Below the pieces are notes generated by a model. It was not told the DNA's origin. It ran no database searches and saw only the letters and a program-made list of their open reading frames with translations. The translations under genes were made by a program, and so were the position numbers. A DNA stretch of 64,000 bases from Erinaceus europaeus (lineage: Eukaryota; Chordata; Mammalia; Eulipotyphla; Erinaceidae): NCBI RefSeq assembly GCF_950295315.1, contig NC_080162.1:76194701-76258700 (forward strand), in the 5' to 3' direction. Every line of letters starts with the position of its first letter. Position 1 is the first letter of the stretch. Shown in pieces: positions 46,361 to 57,569 of this stretch.

Positions 46361-46503
46361 AGTAATAGACTATGACTATGACCCACATAGTCAAGGACTG
46401 CCACCTCTCCAGATTCAAAGGAGGTCTTGAAACTTTACATCAGGCTCAACCTGACGCTGTTGACTGGCTACGGAAGAAGGGCAAACGCTAGAAGAAGAAG
46501 AAG
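46361..46503 (+). mobile_element. Jockey-like element, 5'-truncated copy with 12-bp target-site duplication
   Basis: Flanked by AAGTGAGTAAAT at 46349-46360 and 46504-46515. It holds only the last ~40 codons (MTHIVKDCHLSRFKGGLETL to KKGKR), TAG at 46489-46491 and (GAA)n. There is no poly(A). It differs from the 11705 copy by about two bases over the shared 112. Confidence 0.85.
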
Positions 46504-46639
46504 AAGTGAGTAAATTAAAAATCTACATATAGCTTTAAGAAGCCCTCAAGGCCTGCAGGGAAGGTAAATCATTGCCAAATTCCTTGAGGAATAACAAGGT
46601 ATAAGCAGTTGCCAGCTTCACCCAGGGATTGAGGTAAAG

Positions 46640-47460
46640 CCAAAAGAAAAAAAAAAAAAAACTTAAAATTTACAACTAGGAACTATAGGCAAATGTGATT
46701 AACTGGACTGAAAAATAGGTGACAGAGGGACCCTCCATGACTCAAAAAACCATGATCAGCATACAAGGTGCTATCTTACTGTTCCAGTCCTCTACTTCTC
46801 TCAACTCAAACACAAGAGACCCTACCTCTCTCTCATCTTCCAAAAGTAGGGGTGTCACCACTAGAATTACAGCTCAGCCTACTCCAGAGACACACCAAAT
46901 TACAGCTCAACCTACTAGAATTACAGCTCAACCTACTCCAGAGACACACCAAACTTCCAAGGGTCCAGGAACCAATGACCAGGGATGACCTCACACAATA
47001 CATGAACAGTGGCACCCAGGACACAAATTTCAAAAGTCATCAAATGTAATGGTCAAACAAACAAAAAATTAACCAGGACAGAAGCTCTGAGAGAAATTTC
47101 AACAAGCTAGAAGCAAATAAGAATGAGGAAAATATCTAAAAACTATTTAAGGCAATAATCATAGGAGTAAGGAAAGCTTTTGAGAGAAATATTATCAGAG
47201 ATTGGGAAAGAACAAATGAGACTCTGAAAGAAAATATGAACTCTTTTGAAGGTAATTAGAGAGCTAAAAGCTGAAATAGCCAAATTAAGAGTCCAATTAG
47301 CTGAACAAGCTAACACAGTAAATGAACCATGTAAAAAAATAAACTAAACAGCTGAAGGAAGTGAAAGCAGAATGTCTGAGGCAGAAAACAGAAGTACAAA
47401 AGCTGAGGAAGAGCTAGAGAAAAACTAAAACAACTAGAAAAACAGAGAAAGATGCTACAG
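46640..47460 (+). mobile_element. Old L1 5' region and ORF1 fragment
   Basis: Broken ORF1-like sequence with AELKAEIAKLRVQLAEQANT-type coiled coil near 47260-47325, similar to the ORF1 at 51459. A run of short repeats (ITAQPTPETHQ units) lies at 46865-46955. Confidence 0.55.
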
Positions 47461-47565
47461 GACAGAAGCCTCCTTCCGTGCAGTGGGGGTTCTTGAACCT
47501 GGATCGGGTATATGGCAAAACAAATGTACCAACCAAGCAAGCTATCTTGCCAGTCCAATACATAA
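47460..47565 (-). mobile_element. SINE fragment
   Basis: GGTTCTTGAACCTGGATCGG and CAAGCTATCTTGCCAGTCC, minus strand; diverged. Confidence 0.4.
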
Positions 47566-48494
47566 TAGTTAAAATAGTGCTGCATCTTTGTGAAATGCTG
47601 TTTCATTGGGTAGATCTTTGTGAATGTAGATGGTTGGATAAGTGAATAGATAGGGGGTGGGCGGAAACTGAACAAGCAACAACTGCTGTATTACTCAAGA
47701 TAAACAAGTATTACTGTCATCAGGAACCAAGGACTACTTATGAGTCCTGGGAAAACCTAGAGCTTCATACTAGTCTTGAAACTATTTGGCTGATACACCA
47801 AAAACTGCTGTGTATGCCTGGCACCCAGAAGATGCTCAGTGATCTTTGGAGGCAAGATTCTTCACAAAAAAAAAAAAAAAAAAAAAAAAAAACCCTATGG
47901 GATGGTTGTCATCACAGCCCAAAGATGAGAAAACCAAGAATCAAGGAGGAGGCAAATCAGCATTAGAACCCCAGATCTAGAACTTCAGACACATTTTCCT
48001 TTCCTTTTTTTAAAAAAAATTTTGGGGGGGGGTGTGGGGGGGAGGGTGGTGCAGTCAAAACAGTGTTCTAAAGGAATGTTGTGAGCTGGCTATGGAAGGA
48101 GTCAGATATAACAGCTGTTTATCTATAGTGATCCATACTTCTTAGGTAAGACCTAATCAAAGTGGGAATCAAGTCAGTGATTAATGTGTCCTGTGATGAG
48201 GTCTGAGGTTGGTCAGAGTGGGACTTTCATCCTGGGTAGACAAACCTAGGGCTAACAGAGACAAGATTTTAGACATACCCATCTCATTCTGACTCTAGTA
48301 GGCTTTGCCTTGTCTCTGCATAAATCTGCTCACCTCCCAGGCCCTTAACTCTGAGCTTTGAGTCTTGCTAGTCCACAGGGATTTCCTGTGTTAGTCTACA
48401 GAGGCCATTCAGACCCTGTGAAACTCATATTCAAATATGAAAGCTTTCCGTGCATAGGGAAGGGAAGCCTGCAGAGCTCGCCATAATCATGAGC
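47566..48494. other. Intergenic, unrecognised
   Basis: Contains an A-run (47864-47892) and a G-rich run (48020-48050); otherwise nothing recognised. Confidence 0.4.
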
Positions 48495-48712
48495 ATTTGA
48501 CAAGCTGGGTGGTGGTGCATCCAGTTGAGCCTCCAGTCCCCATCTGCAAGCAGAAAGCTTCACGAGTGTGAAGCATTGGTGCAGGTATCTTTCTGTCTCT
48601 CTGTTCCCCCTTCTTTTCCTGTTTCTCTAGGTCTCTATAAGAAAAAAAAAAAAGCCACCAGGAGCACTGGAGTCATGTAGGCACTGGAGCCCACACAGCA
48701 AGCCCCTTGGGA
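48495..48712 (+). mobile_element. Short hedgehog-type SINE
   Basis: GCTGGGTGGTGGTGCATCCA, AGAAAGCTTCACGAGTGTGA, CT-rich, A-run, CCACCAGGAGCACTGGAGTC. Confidence 0.65.
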
Positions 48713-49139
48713 AACGAACAAACAAAAAAGTATTCTCGACCACTAGGGGGGGCAGACATAGGCCCCCAGCAAACTCTGCATCCTTCTGAGGAAAGACATT
48801 GTCAGGAGAAAAGGAGAAACGAGTGTTATGCATAGTGACCAAGCTTTCAAAGCCACACCTGCCCTGAAGGTTAGCCATCAGGAAGGAGGAAATTAAGTGA
48901 GTTTTGCTGATAGAACACGCATCACAATTCTATTTAATCATTCATTTCTAAAGTCAACACCATGTTTTATCTCTCCCAGGAACATTACCCAATCCCTACC
49001 ACCTTCCTCATGACAGCCTGTCTACTGCCTTTCAGACACTCTTTTCTTTCCTAAGTCTTCACTATGAAAATCCCAGAAGTTTCTTCTGTGACACCTGATT
49101 TCATTCCCTTTCCTATTTCTTTTCTTTTCTTTTTCTTTT

Positions 49140-49615
49140 TTTGCCTCCAGGGTTATTGCTGGGGCTCGGTGCCTGCACTATGAATCCACTGCTCCTGGAG
49201 GCTTCCCCCTCCCCTTTTTTGTTGCCCTTGTTGCTTTGTCGTTGTTGTTGTTACTGTTGTTGTTGTTGTTGTTACTGTTGTTGTTGTTGATATTGATATT
49301 GTTGTTGTTGGATAGGACAGAGAGAAATGGAGAGAGGAGGGGAAGACAGAGGGGGAGAGAAAGATAGACACCTGGGAATTGGGCTGTAGTGCAGCAGGTT
49401 AAGCGCACGTGGCACAAAGCACAAGGACCTGTGTAAGGATCCCGATTCGAGCCCCCAGCTCCCCACCTGCAGGGGTGTCCCTTCACAGGTGGTGAAGCAG
49501 GTCTTCAGGTGTCTTTTTCTCCCCCTCTATCTTCCCCTTCTCTTTCCATTTCTCTCTTTCTTATCCAATGGCACTTCGTGCCAAGTGCGCTTAACCTGCT
49601 GTGCTATCTCCTGAT
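49140..49615. mobile_element. Nested pair of hedgehog-type SINEs
   Basis: A minus-strand SINE (49140-49374 and 49571-49615) is interrupted by a plus-strand SINE (49376-49570) with CGATTCGAGCCCCCAGCTCC and GGTGAAGCAGGTCTTCAGGT. Confidence 0.75.
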
Positions 49616-49695
49616 CCCCCCCCCACCCTTTTATATTTCTAACTCCTTAAATCTAGCTTACATGGTTTCAAAAATGTCTCAGTTCTTAATCCATA

Positions 49696-49697
<2 letters not shown>

Positions 49698-49734
<37 letters not shown>

Positions 49735-49738
49735 ATAT
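49698..49738. repeat. (AAAT)n microsatellite
   Basis: ATAA tetranucleotides. Confidence 0.9.
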
Positions 49739-50224
49739 AAACTCAGAAGCCTTCATTTGGAAAATCATAGCTAAATGTTATAAAAATAAATAACCAAACA
49801 AACTCCATTCCAGTTCACAGGTAAAAAGCAAGAACTTCAAAACTGATCAAAAAATCAGAAACTTATTCTCATTTTTCTCTCTTTAAATCCAGTGCTACCA
49901 CATAATTACAATAAAATTAATTTGCTTGCAAATTAAGTTAAAATCTCCTAAATTTGGTCAGTTGCTTTGCATAAGCAAAGTGAGAACAGAGTTGATCATA
50001 TAGATTTTGTTTTGGGGTTTGCTGGTGGGAACCTCAGTTAGGAGTCTCAGATTGAGCCCCTCTTGGTCTTGAGACCTCCAGGGCCCATGTCACTGTATTC
50101 TCAGGAGGCAGCAGCAGCTTCTGCCTGCACCACTTCCTTTTAAGGTAATTCCTTCTGGTTTGCTAGAGGTTGCCTTTTCTGTCCTCCCTGTAGATTGGAA
50201 GCTTGTGAGCAAGGTATCAAGCAT

Positions 50225-50395
50225 TTCATTTCTCTATCTCTCCCTCTCTCTCACTTCAGAAAGAGGCAGAGAGGGTCAGAGAGAGGGGGGGGTGGGGACC
50301 ACAACACCAAAGCTTCCCTCAATTTCTGGTAGGGCTCAAACCTTGGTCACAGAACATGGCAAAGCAGTTCAATGAGCTATCTTCCCAGGCCTATA
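50225..50395 (-). mobile_element. tRNA-derived SINE
   Basis: CACAACACCAAAGCTTCCCT, GGCAAAGCAGTTCAATGAGC, minus strand. Confidence 0.6.
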
Positions 50396-51458
50396 TCAGG
50401 CATTTCTTCCCCACTGACTCTGAGATCAGTCTTCATTCTAAAGCAACGAGGTCTCTAGTTATAGCAAGAGTTATTCCATTATGTCTATTATAGAGAAAGG
50501 AAAGATTTCCTCCCCCCCCCATTTCTGTAAGCAAGCTTTGGCGTAAAAATACTAATCTTAAAACTGAAACATTTTACACCAACAAATGTATTAACTGTTG
50601 ACTGTAAACCATTAATCCTCCCAATAAACCAATTGAAAAAAAAAAAAAACACCAAACAAAGTTTTCACATTCTGATGATGGTATCCAATAAAAAGTAAAT
50701 GCTGGGACTTCCGGAGGCGGGTCTATGGAGCAGCAGCAGCTGTGTTTCTCTCCTCTCCTCTCCCCGGTCAACTAGGAATACCAAAGTAGACCACCTGGGA
50801 TCACAACAAGACAGGACTAGAATAATTTCAGGAACCCACCAAATCACCGGTGAGTCAAAACACGTGTGGCTCATGGACAGAGAGGAGCCTAAGGAGAGAC
50901 TAAGTGGCTGGTAACAGTCGGGCAGTTTACCAGTTGAGACAACACCTCCAGTCTGTTTTAACAACAAAAAGATGGCTGACGGGAAGAGAGGACTCCCCTA
51001 AGACTCACCAAATGCAACTGTGAGTCTCCATTGCTACTGCCCTCAGAATCTGGAGCAGTGACAGGGAGGCCCTGTGCTGACACCAGGGGACAGAGAACTA
51101 ACCAGGAAACTCAGGAGATCTATATTTTGGTGGTCTTGCAGTGGGGCTGTGAGAGTCTCTTTACATAACCACTGGATTATTTCTGCCACACCCTGCCTTA
51201 TCTCTTGGTCAGGAGTCAGTGATTCAGCTAAGATGCCTACTTATAGTTTAAAAGCCCTCAGGCTCCCATAGTCTACAGGAAAGAAAAAGAACAAAACACT
51301 GAGCTCCAACTCAGGGATTAAAATAATATTGAAACAACTGTCAATTTCCACAACTGTGAACGTTTTGATTATCTTACTTAGACATAAGTAAATCCAGGCA
51401 AGAGTGATCAGTAATTTGAAAAGTACTGAGATAGGGACCTCCTAACATACTATATAGA

Positions 51459-52321
51459 ATGGTTAAAGCAACAAGAAGAAATATTGGAGAAATGAACCAG
51501 GACAAGAGTCCAGCTAAAAGCCCCCCCCCAAAGGTTGAAGCACAAAATAATAAGGTCAACATCCACACACTAGTTAAGAAAATAATCACAAGAGTTAATA
51601 AAGAGTTTGAAAGAATTGTCATCAGAAATGCAGAAACAACAAATGAGACCCTGGAAGAAAACACTAATTATCTCAAGTTTATGAGAGAGATGAAAGCTGA
51701 AAGAGCTGAACTAAGAATACAGCTAGCTGAACAAGCTAAAACAGTATCAGAACAGGGTAAAAAAAATAGATAAACTACAGAAAACAGTAGAGGAGAGATA
51801 GAATAGAATAAATGAGGCTGGAGGCAGAATAAGCAATATCGAGGACGAATTGGAGACAACTAAAAAAGAAGTAAGAGATCTCAAAAAGATCTTAAGAGGT
51901 ACTAAAAATGACAACAGAGACCTATGGGAAATAATATATGCATAAAAGAAATAATATACGCATTATTGGCTTACCAGAGGAAGAATAAAAGAAATAATAT
52001 ATGCATTACTGGCTTACCAGAGGAAGAAGGGGGGGAGAAAGCATTCTTCAGGACATAGTAGCTGAGAACTTCTCTAGCCTAAACAACATAAAAGACATAA
52101 AGGATCAAGAAGCCCAGAGGGTCCCAAACAGAATTAACCCAGACTTAAAGACACCAAGACACATCATATTTAGAATGGAAAGGAATAAGGATAAAGAAAG
52201 GACCCTGAAGGCTGCAAGAGAAAAACAAAGAGTCACCTATAGAGGAAAACCCATAAGATTAGCAGCAGACTTCTCCATACAAACACTACAGGCTGGAAGA
52301 GAATGGCTAGACATCTATTGA
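51459..52321 (+). pseudogene. L1 ORF1 (RNA-binding chaperone), broken
   Basis: The coiled-coil start (LVKKIITRVNKEFERIVIRN, ERAELRIQLAEQAKTVSEQ) is open from 51459 to 51773, then stops and frameshifts follow. The RNA-binding C-terminal part is open again at about 52001-52321 (DLKTPRHIIFRMERNKDKER, LQAGREWLDIY). A 40-odd bp tandem duplication at 51943-52025 repeats ITGLPEE coding sequence and adds to the damage. Confidence 0.75.
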
Positions 52322-52503
52322 GTGCTCAATGAGAAAGGCTTTCAACCAAGACAACTGTATCCTGCTAGACTGTCATTGAGACTAAATGGAGGCAAAAAAA
52401 ATACCTTGTCAGACAAGCAACAGTTGAAAGAATCAACTATCACCAAGCCTGCCATGAAAGAAGTTCTGAAAGTTCTCCTATAAACAGTCAGACCACCATA
52501 AAT

Positions 52504-53793
52504 ATGCCATATATCAGAACACTCAAAAACTCTACAAGAATGCTGTTAAAATATCTTCAATCTTTGATATCAATAAATGTCAATGGCCTGAATTCACCTG
52601 TTAAAAGGCACAGAGCAGGAAGATATATCAGAAAACACAACCTAACAATATGCTGTCTACAGGAAACCCACCTAACTCAACAAGACAAATACAGACTCAA
52701 AGTGAAAAGATGGAAAACTATCATTCAAGCCAATGGACCACAAAAAGGGCAGGAACAGCTATTCTCATATCTGACATGACAGACTTTAAAATAAATAAAA
52801 TTTTAAAAGATAGGGGTGGACATTACTTAATGCTCAGAGGATCAGTCAATCAAGAGGACTTAACAATTATTAACATCTATGCACCCACTGAGAAGCCATC
52901 TAAATACATCAAACATCTACTGAAAGAGCTACAGCAATATATTAACAGCAACACAGTTGTAGTAGGGGACTTCAACACCCCACTCTCTCAACTTGACAGA
53001 TCATCCAGTGTTGAGTAGTATGCCAGCTCCCCTGGCTTAAAGCTTCTTCTCTAATCCTGCTTAACTAAGCACCAGCATGCCTGCAGGGCATTGGTTTGAT
53101 CCCACTTAAAGCTGTGGTCTATTTACATAACCACTGTTAAATAAGCACTACCCTGCCTGCAGGGCATTGGTTTAATTCCCACTGGTTCATGATGTCTTTT
53201 TGCTCCACCCCCCTGATTTACACCAGTCACTTTTTGCTCAACCCTCTCTACATCACATCCTGTTTACACCCTACTTGGCAAGTATATATATAAGGACAGG
53301 ATTATGATTTTAGTTTAGTTTGGTTTAGATGGCTTAGATTGTGCTGCGTTCCGCATGAATAAAGAATAAAGACTGATCTGCGTACAGCTCAGCCATGAGT
53401 CTCTGGTTGTCCATCTCCTGCCCGCAAAGCTAGACCGACAATCCAGGCAGAAAATCAATAAAGACATAAGTGAGCTAAATGAAGAGATAGATAAACTAGA
53501 ACTATTGGACATTTTCAGTCATTCATCCCAAGAAACTGGAATACACATTTTACTCAAATCCGCATGGGTCATTCTCAAGGATAGACCATATGTTAGGCCA
53601 CAAAGACAGCATCAGCCAATTCAAGAACATTGAAATCATCCCAGGCATCTTCTCAGACCACAGTGGAATTAAACTAACACTTAACAACCAACAAAAGATT
53701 AGTAACAGTCCCAAAATGTGGAAGCTCAACAGTATACTTCTTAACAACTACTGGGTCAAAGAGGAAATAAAGGAAGAAATCAAAATGTTTTGA
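52504..53793 (+). pseudogene. L1 ORF2 endonuclease region, broken
   Basis: ISINVNGLNSPVKRHR, CCLQETHLTQQDKYRLKVKR, IINIYAPTEKPSKYI and VVVGDFNTPLSQLDRSS are typical L1 endonuclease blocks, spread over two frames. The solo LTR at 53009 splits them from FSDHSGIKLTLNNQQKISNS. No RT follows. Confidence 0.8.
53009..53440 (+). mobile_element. Solo ERV LTR inside the L1, 6-bp target-site duplication
   Basis: Begins TG (53009) and ends CA (53440), flanked by ATCCAG at 53003-53008 and 53441-53446. It contains a TATATATAA promoter element near 53283 and AATAAA near 53358. It shares most of its sequence with the LTR at 42701. No internal retroviral sequence remains. Confidence 0.85.
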
Positions 53794-54539
53794 GAGTTCA
53801 ATGAAAATGAAGACACAAGGTATCAAAATATTTGGGACTGTTCTCTGTGGAGAACAGTCTGGAGAACTCTCAGAAGGCTAGAAATGAACCTACCCTATGA
53901 TCCTGCAATTCCTCTCCTGGGGATATATCCTAAGGAACGCAACACATCCATCCAAAAAGATCTGTGTACACATATGTTCTTGGCAGCACATAATAGCCAA
54001 AAATAGCCAAAAATCTGGAAGCAAGCCAGGTGTCCAACAACAGATGAGTGGTTGAGCAAGTTGTGGTAAATATACACAATGGAATACTACTCAGCTATAA
54101 AAAATGGTGAGCTCACCATTTTCAGCCGATCTTGGATGGACCTTGAAAAATTCATGTTAAGTGAAATAAGTCAGAAACAGAAGGATGAATATGGGATGAT
54201 CTCACTCTCAGGCAGAAGTTGAAAAACAAGATCAGAAGAGCAAACACAAGTAGAACCTGCACTGGAATTGGCATATTACACCAAAGTAAAAGACTCTGGG
54301 GTGGGTGGGGGGGAGAATACATGTTCAAGAAGGATGACAGAGGACCTAGTGGGGATTGTATTGTTATATGGGAAACTGGGGAATGTTATGCATGTACAAA
54401 CTATTGTATCTACTGTCGAATGTAAAACATTAATTCCCCAATAAAGAAAAAAAAAAGTAAATGCATCATATTTACTCAAAAAAAAAAAAGATGCAAACTA
54501 TAAGTTTGCTACAGGTCAAAATCAGCTAAAGAAAGAAAA

Positions 54540-54770
54540 AGTGGAACCAGACAGTGGTGCACCTGGTTAAACGCACAAATCACAGTGTGCAAGGACCCAG
54601 GTTCAAGCCCCTGGTCTCCACCTGCAGGGGAAAAGCTTCATGAGTGGTGAAGCAGGGCTGCAAGTGTCCTTCTGTCTCTCTTCCTCTCTGTCTCCCCCTC
54701 CCCTCCCAATTTCTCTGTCTCTATAAAATACTAACTAACTAAATAAATAAATATATTTTTTAAAAAGGAA
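54540..54770 (+). mobile_element. Short hedgehog-type SINE
   Basis: CAGTGGTGCACCTGGTTAAA, CCCAGGTTCAAGCCCCTGG, GAGTGGTGAAGCAGGGCTGC, AAATAAATAAATA. Confidence 0.8.
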
Positions 54771-55479
54771 AAAAGTTTTGAATCTGGAAAAAAATTAAAA
54801 GTCATTGTTGACAGTGATTTAACAACTGGGAGAAAGTCTAACTTCATCAGATACAGAATGGACTATCAAAACTGAATAAGGGCAAAAGACTGACTCACTT
54901 TAATGATGGCCTTTTTGGTCAATACCAAGCCACCCCATAATTTAAGGCTCTAGTCAAGCAATCCTTGAATTTCCACATAGATATGATGGGCCTAGAGCTT
55001 TAATAGATCCATCTCTTCACCTTCGCTGGTTACTTCCATCAGGAACATCACCATAAGCCTTTTGGTGGGCCTCTCCAGGACTTTGCCTTCACTGTAGAGC
55101 AGCAATGGTAGGGACTGCCCCACTCTCCAAAGGGAGGCTGAGTCAAACCATTCTGTCACTTGAGGAAGACTGGACCTGAAATGAGTGGATCCTAGAATGT
55201 TCCTACCTGTGACCATGGACTGTGAGCTCAGACTGACACAGGCTCCTGTGCTAAATATGAATATGGATGGGTCCTAGTTCAAATTGAGGGGATAAACAGT
55301 GGTATTTACATACTTTCCTCATGTTTGGGAGCTACTCTCTGCCCTAATCTACCTTTCTAGCCCTTTTCGAAACTTTGACACCATCTTCCCAGACAATATT
55401 TTTAGTCTACTTGTATGTTAGCTATCAAGCGCAGACCAAAACTACTAAAGTCATAAGCCTCTTAGAACATACCTAAAGG

Positions 55480-55692
55480 GGCCAGGTGGTGGCGCACTTG
55501 GTTAAGCACACACACTACAATGTGGAAGGATTCTGGTTCAAGCCCCTGGTCCCTACCTTCCGGGGAAAGCTTCATGAGTGGTGAAGCAGGACTGCAGGTG
55601 TCTCTCTGTGTCTCTCCCTATCTTCCCCAACCCTCTCAATTTCTCTCTGTTTCTATCCGATAATAAATAAATAAATAAATTTTTTTTAACTG
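55480..55692 (+). mobile_element. Short hedgehog-type SINE
   Basis: GGCCAGGTGGTGGCGCACTT, CTGGTTCAAGCCCCTGG, AATAAATAAATAAAT. Confidence 0.8.
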
Positions 55693-56049
55693 AAAAAAAG
55701 GAACATACCTAAAATAGACTTCCTAGCTTTTTCACTCATGAAGATCCCTAGTTTCATCTGCTGTATTCCTACCTTTGGGTTCCAATTTATTAAACAATTT
55801 TTCCTACTTTATATCTTACTGCCTTTCAGCCACCAAGTTGCAGACATTACATGAGGCCATTCTTTCTTCCATGGGGAGACAACCTCACCAGTGTATCTTG
55901 AAATCTCACCTCTCCGGAGCCCTACCCCACTAGGAAAAGATAGAAATAGGTTGGAGTTATGGACTGACCTGCAAATGTTCATGTCCAGCAGAGAAACAAT
56001 TACAGAAGCCAGATCTTCTACCTTCTGCATCCCATAAAGAATTTTGGTC

Positions 56050-56245
56050 CAAGGGCCAGGAGGTGGCGTACCTGGTTAAGTGCACACATTACAGTTCAAG
56101 CCCATGGTCCCCATCTGCAGGGGGAAAGCTTCACAAGTGATGAAGCAGGGCTATAGGTGTCACTCTGTCTCTCTCCCTATCTCCTGCTCCCCTCTCAATT
56201 TCTCTCTATCTCTATCCAATAATAAATAAATAAAACACATTACAA
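56050..56245 (+). mobile_element. Short hedgehog-type SINE
   Basis: GGGCCAGGAGGTGGCGTACC, GTTCAAGCCCATGGTCCCCA, AATAAATAAATAAAA. Confidence 0.8.
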
Positions 56246-56417
56246 ATTTTAAAAAATTTTGGTCCATTCTCTCAGAAGGATAAAGAATAAGGAAGCTTCC
56301 AGTGGAGGAGATATACAGGGAACTCTGGTGATGGGAACTGTGTGGAATTGTACCCGTTATCTTACAAACTTGTTAATCATTATTAAAGCACTAGTAACAT
56401 TTTTTTTATTAAAAAGT

Positions 56418-57569
56418 AATTAATCAGTAGTTTTCTTTTTTGGTTGTGTCCTGTCTGCTTTTTGTATCAGAGTGATGTTGGCTTCATAGAAGCTGGCAGG
56501 GAATATTCCAGTGTCTTCAATCTTCTGGAAGACTTTTAAAAGTAGAGGTATTAGTTCTTCTTTGAAGGTTTTGTAGAATTCATTTGTAAAACCATCTGGT
56601 CCAGGACTTTTATTTTGGGGGAGATTTTTGATAACTGTCTCAATTTCATTAGCTATTATGGGCCTGTTCATATTATCTACTTCCTCTTAGTTTTGGAATT
56701 TGGTAGATATCTAGGAAATCGTCCATTTCTTCCAGGTTCTCTAGCTTGATGGCATATAGTTGTTCACAGAAGCCTCGCATGATATGTTGAATTTCTGTGG
56801 TGTCTGTTGTGATATCTCCTCTTTCATTTAGTACGCAATTTATTTGGGTCTTCTCCCTTTTTTTTTTTTTTTTGTGAATCTGGCTAAAGATTTGTTGATT
56901 TTGTTCACTCTTTCGAAGAATCAACATTTACTTTCGTTGATCTTTTGTATGGTTTTCCTATTCTCAATGTTATTTATTTCTGCCCTAACTATTTTTTTTC
57001 TGTCCTTCTGGTTGCTTTTGGGTTCCTTTGTTGTTCTTCTTCTAGGTCTTTAAGATGTGCACTCAGGTTGTTTATTTGTGCTTTTTCTGGTTTCCTGATG
57101 TGTGTTTGTATAGCTATGAACTTCCCTCTTAGGACTGCTTTAGCTGTGTCCCAAATATTTTGATAGCTTGTGTCTTCATTTTCATTGAACTCTCAAAACA
57201 TTTTGATTTCTTCCTTGATTTCCTCTTTGACCCAGAAGTTGTTAAGAAGTGTACTGTTGAGCTTCCACATTTTGGCACTGTTACTAATCTTTTGTTGATT
57301 GTTAAGTGTTAGTTTAATTCCACTGTGGTCTGAGAAGATGCTTGGGATGATTTCAATGCTCTTGAATTTTCTGATGCTGTCTTTGTGGCCTAACATAGTC
57401 TATCCTTGAGAATGACCCATGAGGATTTGAGTAAAATGTGTATTCCAGTTTCTTGGGATGAATGACTCTGAAAATGTCCAATAGTTCTAGTTTATCTATC
57501 TCTTCATTTAGCTCCCTTATGTCTTTATTGATTTTCTGCCTGGATGATCTGTCAAGTTGAGAGAGTGGG
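56418..57569 (-). mobile_element. L1 ORF2 segment, inverted 5' part of a twin-primed L1
   Basis: On the minus strand it reads RQKINKDIRELNEEIDKLEL, FSDHSGIKLTLNNQQKISNS and on to [20 protein letters not shown] and [13 protein letters not shown], i.e. late endonuclease to early RT. It is directly followed on + by the next part of ORF2. About 30 bp of element sequence occurs at both the left end and the inversion point. Confidence 0.8.

Larger units (their letters stand above)
50703..54451 (+). mobile_element. L1 LINE with both ends but the reverse transcriptase deleted
   Basis: Starts with an L1-type 5' UTR (TGGGACTTCCGGAGGCGGG) and ends with AATAAAG and poly(A). It is flanked by AAAAAGTAAATGC at 50690-50702 and 54452-54464. 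ORF1 lies at about 51459-52321 and the ORF2 endonuclease start (SLISINVNGLNSPVKRHR) at about 52560. The sequence jumps near 53840 from just after IKEEIKMF to the extreme ORF2 C-terminus ([19 protein letters not shown]), so the RT is missing. A solo LTR is inserted at 53009-53440. Confidence 0.85.
54830..56390 (+). mobile_element. Older L1-type 3' UTR repeat, interrupted by two SINEs
   Basis: Same family as 43200-44000 and 59621-60475. It ends GGGAACTGTGTGGAATTGTACC and a T/A-rich tail. SINEs at 55485-55685 and 56055-56255 interrupt it. Confidence 0.55.
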
